20,352 bases of DNA from an uncultured Clostridia bacterium (GTDB taxonomy: Bacteria > Bacillota > Clostridia > TANB77 > CAG-508), in the NCBI GenBank assembly GCA_948896235.1, contig CAQUUC010000008.1, positions 1 through 20,352 on the forward strand, written 5' to 3'. Numbering within the stretch: the first letter of the stretch is position 1; each line of letters begins with the position of its first letter. Both the position numbers and the translations under genes were made by a program. Below the pieces are notes generated by a model, which saw only the letters and a program-made list of their open reading frames with translations, had not been told where the DNA came from and did no database searches. This document shows positions 17,359 through 20,352 of this stretch, piece by piece.

Positions 17359-18301
17359 ATGTATAATTTTAGAACTGATTTGGCTTTAGAAAGAAGAGAT
17401 TTATATAAAAAAGCAAATGGACTTGAAAATGAAATTGATGGAATAGAAGTAGAAGAAGAAAAACAAGATGAAAAAATACAAATTTCAAGAGTAAAAATTT
17501 TAAATGAAAAAGGGGCGCAAGCTATTGGAAAGCCAATAGGTGATTATATAACAATAGATATACAAAAATTAAAACTTGCAACAGATGAGGATATTCGGTA
17601 GATCTGCTGAAAGCTTATCTAAAGAGTTACGAAAATTGTTAGAAAAACATTTAGCATCAAAAGATGAGATACTAGTAGTTGGACTTGGAAATTTATATGT
17701 TACACCAGACTCATTAGGGCCAAAAGTAATTAATGAAATAGATGTAACAAGACATATTATAAATTATATGCCACAAGTATTACCTGAAAATACAAGACCT
17801 GTAAGTGCTATTTCACCAGGAGTTTTAGGAACAACAGGAATTGAAACTTTAGAAATAATTAAAGGAATTGTAGAAAATGTTCATCCAAAATTATTAATTG
17901 TAATAGATGCACTAGCATCAAGAAGTATCGAAAGAATTAGTAGTACAATACAACTTTCAGATACAGGTATAACACCAGGAGCAGGAGTAGGGAACGCAAG
18001 AAAGGATTTAAGCATAGATACATTAGGAATACCAGTAATAGCACTTGGAATTCCAACAGTAGTAGAAGCGGCAACAATAGCAGCAGATAGTTTAGAATTA
18101 TTTATAAAAAAAGTACAAGAACAAGCTCAGTCAAATGAATTTTTAAATAAATTACAAGAAGAAGATAAATATGAAATGATAAAAGAAGTATTAGCACCAG
18201 AAGATTACAACTTTATAGTAACTCCAAAAGAAATAGATGATTTAATAGAGAATATGAAAGATATAGTAGCAAGAGGAATTAACTTTGCTGTTCAAGAATA
18301 A
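17359..18301 (+). CDS. gpr: Germination protease (spore protease GPR), read through a +1 frameshift at CGG
   Basis: GPR degrades small acid-soluble spore proteins during germination. The N-terminus MYNFRTDLALE carries the zymogen processing-site motif. VVGLGNLYVTPDSLGPKV, ISPGVLGTTGIET, IDALASR and GITPGAGVGNARK are diagnostic for family A25. The zero frame reads CGG TAG at 17596-17601. Skipping C17596 gives DEDIGRSAESLSKELRKLL and a 313-residue protein, slightly shorter than the Bacillus enzyme. RBS AAGGAGATG precedes ATG 17359, and a bidirectional terminator follows. The gene implies that the organism, or its recent ancestor, forms spores. Forespore sigma-G control is usual for gpr; I see no clear sigma-G boxes. 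Confidence 0.95.
17596..17599 (+). other. +1 frameshift site CGGT (gpr)
   Basis: Context ATT C GGT AGA, closely like the first HD site (ATT C GGT AAA). CGG is followed directly by a stop (TAG) in the zero frame. Skipping C joins the N-terminal 79 codons to the protease body. Confidence 0.9.
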
Positions 18302-18307
18302 GGGAAT

Positions 18308-18354
18308 AAGAAGAAAGTGTTGTTGCAATGAAATTGCAACAACACTTTCTTCTT
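18308..18354. terminator. Bidirectional terminator, 22-bp perfect stem
   Basis: Two perfect 22-base arms (18308-18329 and 18333-18354) flank a three-base loop GAA between convergent gpr and the TraX-like gene. The outer AAGAAG/CTTCTT ends give T-rich exits on both strands. Confidence 0.92.
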
Positions 18355-18361
18355 TATTTCT

Positions 18362-19033
18362 TTACACAAACAACAAATTAAACAAATACAAAAGTATTAA
18401 GTGCACAGGGTAGAATCCATATAGTAAATACTTAGTATTTAGTCCCTTTTTACAGTTATATAAGTTTATAAATACCAAAGATAGAATAGTACATAAACAT
18501 AGTATTAAATAAGGAAGATAAAAATTATAGCTAATATATAATGGTACATATTTTAATAAACAAAGTCCTATAAAAGCTAAATTCATAAACACTTTTTTAT
18601 CTTTAAATATATGAAAAATAAATATTGCAAATACTCCAAAATATCCATAATCCATATGTAGGGCATCTGCAGTTAAACCAAGACATGCTACTAATAAAAG
18701 ACCCACATATTTATTTTTACATTGTTCATAACCAATTATTGCGACAAGTCCTATAAATAAAGTAAAAAATATATTTAAGCTAAAGCCATTAGTAAACATA
18801 GATTCAAAAAACATAAAAGGTGCTTGCGAAGCAATTGCAAATAAAAATAGTCGCATTAAATAATTTTTCTTAGACTTTGTATGAATATATCCTTCGCTAA
18901 TACCAAAAGCAAAAATAGGGAAGGCAAGTCTACCAATATAATTAAGTAGAGAAAATTTTTCATACAAAGCATATCCCAAATGATCTATGAACATAGTAAC
19001 TATAGCTATAATTTTTAATATAAAATTTGACAT
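18362..19033 (-). CDS. TraX family membrane protein
   Basis: A 223-residue polytopic membrane protein. The N-terminal IAIVTMFIDHLGYAL with Asp-His, then RLAFPIFAFGISEGYIHT and YLMRLFLFAIASQAPF, and a final YGFYPVHLILLYLF are signatures of the TraX family. F-plasmid TraX acetylates pilin; chromosomal relatives in Clostridia are presumed acyltransferases acting on a surface component. ATG at 19033 is chosen over an upstream in-frame TTG because GAGAGGA sits at RBS distance from it. It follows the glycosyltransferase by 25 bases, so the pair is probably cotranscribed and may act on the same envelope polymer (inference). It has no CGG codon. Confidence 0.88.
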   Translation of the reverse strand: MSNFILKIIAIVTMFIDHLGYALYEKFSLLNYIGRLAFPIFAFGISEGYIHTKSKKNYLMRLFLFAIASQAPFMFFESMFTNGFSLNIFFTLFIGLVAIIGYEQCKNKYVGLLLVACLGLTADALHMDYGYFGVFAIFIFHIFKDKKVFMNLAFIGLCLLKYVPLYISYNFYLPYLILCLCTILSLVFINLYNCKKGLNTKYLLYGFYPVHLILLYLFNLLFV

Positions 19034-19058
19034 TTGTATTCCTCTCAAAAAATAATAT

Positions 19059-20027
19059 TTATTTATTTAAATCTTTATTAGTTTCTTTTTCTTCATTATA
19101 TCTATCAATAAAATATAGAGGACGTCCTTTAGTTTCATAAAATGCTCGTCCAAGATATTCACCAATTACACCTAAGAATATTAGTTGTAAACCACCTAAA
19201 AATAGAATTACAACCATAGTTGAAGCATAACCAGGAACATCAATTCCATTAAATATAGCTTTAAATATAATAACTAACATATATAAAAATCCTGCAAGAG
19301 AAACTAATATTCCAAATATTGCAGCCCATCTAAGTGGGGCAGTTGTAAATGAAGTTAATCCATCTATTGAGAGATTAATAAGTTTTCCATAATTCCATTT
19401 AGTACTACCTGCAGCACGTGGATCTCTATCATATATAATTTCTTTTTTATTATATCCAATAAAACTAAAAAGTCCTTTGGTATAACGCTCAGATTCACGC
19501 ATAGATTTTAGAGCTTCTACACAACGTCTATCAAGTAATCTAAAGTCACCAGTATCTTTTTGAATTTCTATGTTTGTAACACTTTGAAGAGTTTTATAAT
19601 ACATTTTAGAAGTGAACTTCTTCATAAAAGTTTCACCTTTTCTAGATTTTCTTTTTGCATAAACATCATCATAGCCTTCTTCCCAGTATTTAAGCATTTC
19701 TGGGATAAGCTCAGGTGGATCTTGAAGATCAGCATCTATAATGATAACACAATCACCTTTAGAATAATCAAGACCTGCTATCATAGCTGTTTCTTTTCCA
19801 TAATTTCTTGAAAGGTTTAAATAGCAAACTCGATTATCATTTTTTCTTAACTCTTGCATAATTTTTAAAGTATCATCTTTACTTCCATCATTTACAAATA
19901 AAATTTCAAAATTATATGTTGAGTGTTCATCCATAAGAGTTTTTAATCTATCATATAATAAATGTAGAACTTCTTGTTCATTATAAGCTGGAACAAGAAT
20001 GGTAACTAATTTTTTATCATTTTCCAT
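19059..20027 (-). CDS. GT2 glycosyltransferase, GtrB/DPM1-like
   Basis: A 322-residue protein. The GT-A catalytic domain has ILVPAYNEQEVL at the start, FVNDGSKDDTL, LNLSRNYGKETAMIAGLDYS and the DADLQDPPELIPEM metal/nucleotide motif (DxD region). A RDPRAAGSTKWNYGKL acceptor region follows, and two membrane segments lie near residues 235-258 and 270-292. Such enzymes transfer a sugar from UDP- or GDP-sugar to a polyprenyl phosphate at the inner face of the membrane, supplying lipid-linked sugar for envelope decoration. A GGAGG site precedes the ATG, and a promoter is seen at 20050-20078. It is first in a two-gene operon with the TraX-like gene. Confidence 0.93.
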   Translation of the reverse strand: MENDKKLVTILVPAYNEQEVLHLLYDRLKTLMDEHSTYNFEILFVNDGSKDDTLKIMQELRKNDNRVCYLNLSRNYGKETAMIAGLDYSKGDCVIIIDADLQDPPELIPEMLKYWEEGYDDVYAKRKSRKGETFMKKFTSKMYYKTLQSVTNIEIQKDTGDFRLLDRRCVEALKSMRESERYTKGLFSFIGYNKKEIIYDRDPRAAGSTKWNYGKLINLSIDGLTSFTTAPLRWAAIFGILVSLAGFLYMLVIIFKAIFNGIDVPGYASTMVVILFLGGLQLIFLGVIGEYLGRAFYETKGRPLYFIDRYNEEKETNKDLNK

Positions 20028-20049
20028 AAAAAAACCTCCATTTTGAACT

Positions 20050-20078
20050 ATTATATATCATAATTCATATGGAGTAAA
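20050..20078 (-). promoter_or_regulatory. Promoter of the glycosyltransferase-TraX operon
   Basis: On the minus strand, TTTACT (20078-20073), 17 bases, then TATAAT (20055-20050). The RBS TGGAGG lies just upstream of the ATG at 20027. Confidence 0.6.
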
Positions 20079-20165
20079 TAATTTTTAAAAAAATTGTTAT
20101 TAAACAATTCTTTTATTATAAATAATATTAATTTACAATAGTTTATAGAAATAAATATTAATATA

Positions 20166-20194
20166 TTGACATAACACATCAGTTGATATAAGAT
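20166..20194 (+). promoter_or_regulatory. Promoter of the right-edge prepilin-like gene
   Basis: TTGACA (20166-20171), 17 bases, TAAGAT (20189-20194), divergent from the glycosyltransferase promoter. The remainder of 20079-20165 is AT-rich with no gene visible. Confidence 0.65.
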
Positions 20195-20259
20195 ATATAT
20201 AATAAAAGAATAAAAGTAAAAACAAAGGAAATAATCAAGTTAAGGAGGAACAAAAGAAA

Positions 20260-20352
20260 ATGTATGGTGAAAAATTAATAGTGAGAGGTAAAAATGCAGG
20301 AATAACACTTATAGCACTAATCATAACAATAATAATACTATTAATACTTGCA
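20260..20352 (+). CDS. Prepilin-like protein, N-terminal part (cut by window end)
   Basis: Thirty-one codons are visible: a polar leader MYGEKLIVRGKNAG, then ITLIALIITIIILLILA. This is the leader, peptidase-site Gly and hydrophobic helix of a type IV prepilin-like protein, lacking Glu at mature position 5 (Ala). RBS AAGGAGG (20242-20248) is 11 bases upstream of the ATG. It resembles the gene at 10225 in its N-terminus and promoter -10 box. The rest lies beyond the window, so function cannot be judged further. Confidence 0.72.
   Translation, partial: MYGEKLIVRGKNAGITLIALIITIIILLILA

Overview
The window is a very AT-rich, densely packed stretch from a low-GC Gram-positive bacterium of the Clostridia type. 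The pointers are Shine-Dalgarno GGAGG sites before most genes, sigma-A promoters, CCA-encoding tRNA genes, a germination (spore) protease gene, YvcK and a Gram-positive HolA. I cannot name the species. The most important observation concerns translation. Six genes are each interrupted by what looks like a single extra C placed exactly at a codon boundary before a glycine GGN codon; one gene has two such sites, giving seven in all. At every one the zero frame reads the codon CGG, and a +1 shift (skip the C, read GGN as Gly) restores a full-length, family-typical protein. In my reading, no in-frame CGG occurs anywhere else in the genes of this window, while 12 out-of-frame CGG triplets sit harmlessly inside intact genes. 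This suggests that CGG is not an arginine codon here but a +1 frameshift signal (or that CGGN is a four-base glycine codon).

Layout. Positions 1-165 hold the 3' end of a 5S rRNA, a tRNA-Asn and its terminator. Positions 217-6412 hold plus-strand accessory genes: an SDR oxidoreductase, a peptidase-E-like protein, a GNAT acetyltransferase, a heterodimeric ABC exporter pair (first subunit shifted at 3886) and an HD-domain hydrolase (shifted at 5691 and 6211). A small membrane protein with its own strong promoter and terminator follows, then uridine kinase (udk) on the minus strand. Next come a leader region with a tRNA-Asn-like relic, the vitamin B3 transporter gene pnuC, and a second, identical tRNA-Asn with terminator (8525-8629). 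After these are a C39-like papain-fold protein and an AIM24-family protein.

From 10160 to 17281 there is a probable operon: a prepilin-like protein, murB (shift 11127), yvcK, a small basic protein, a glycogen-debranching-type glucosidase (shift 14903), holA and a HIT-like protein (shift 16892), closed by a terminator. The spore protease gene gpr (shift 17596) follows and meets a minus-strand pair (GT2 glycosyltransferase, then TraX-family membrane protein) at a 22-bp bidirectional terminator. The last 93 bases start another prepilin-like gene, cut by the window edge.

How the parts fit. The genes are mostly housekeeping or common clostridial accessory genes (cell wall, replication, polysaccharide, nucleotide and NAD salvage, sporulation). 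Their ordinary nature gives the recoding signal its weight: MurB is normally essential, so the shift should be productive in the living cell. The frame evidence is read directly from the sequence. That the shift happens during translation, and by what mechanism, is inference.
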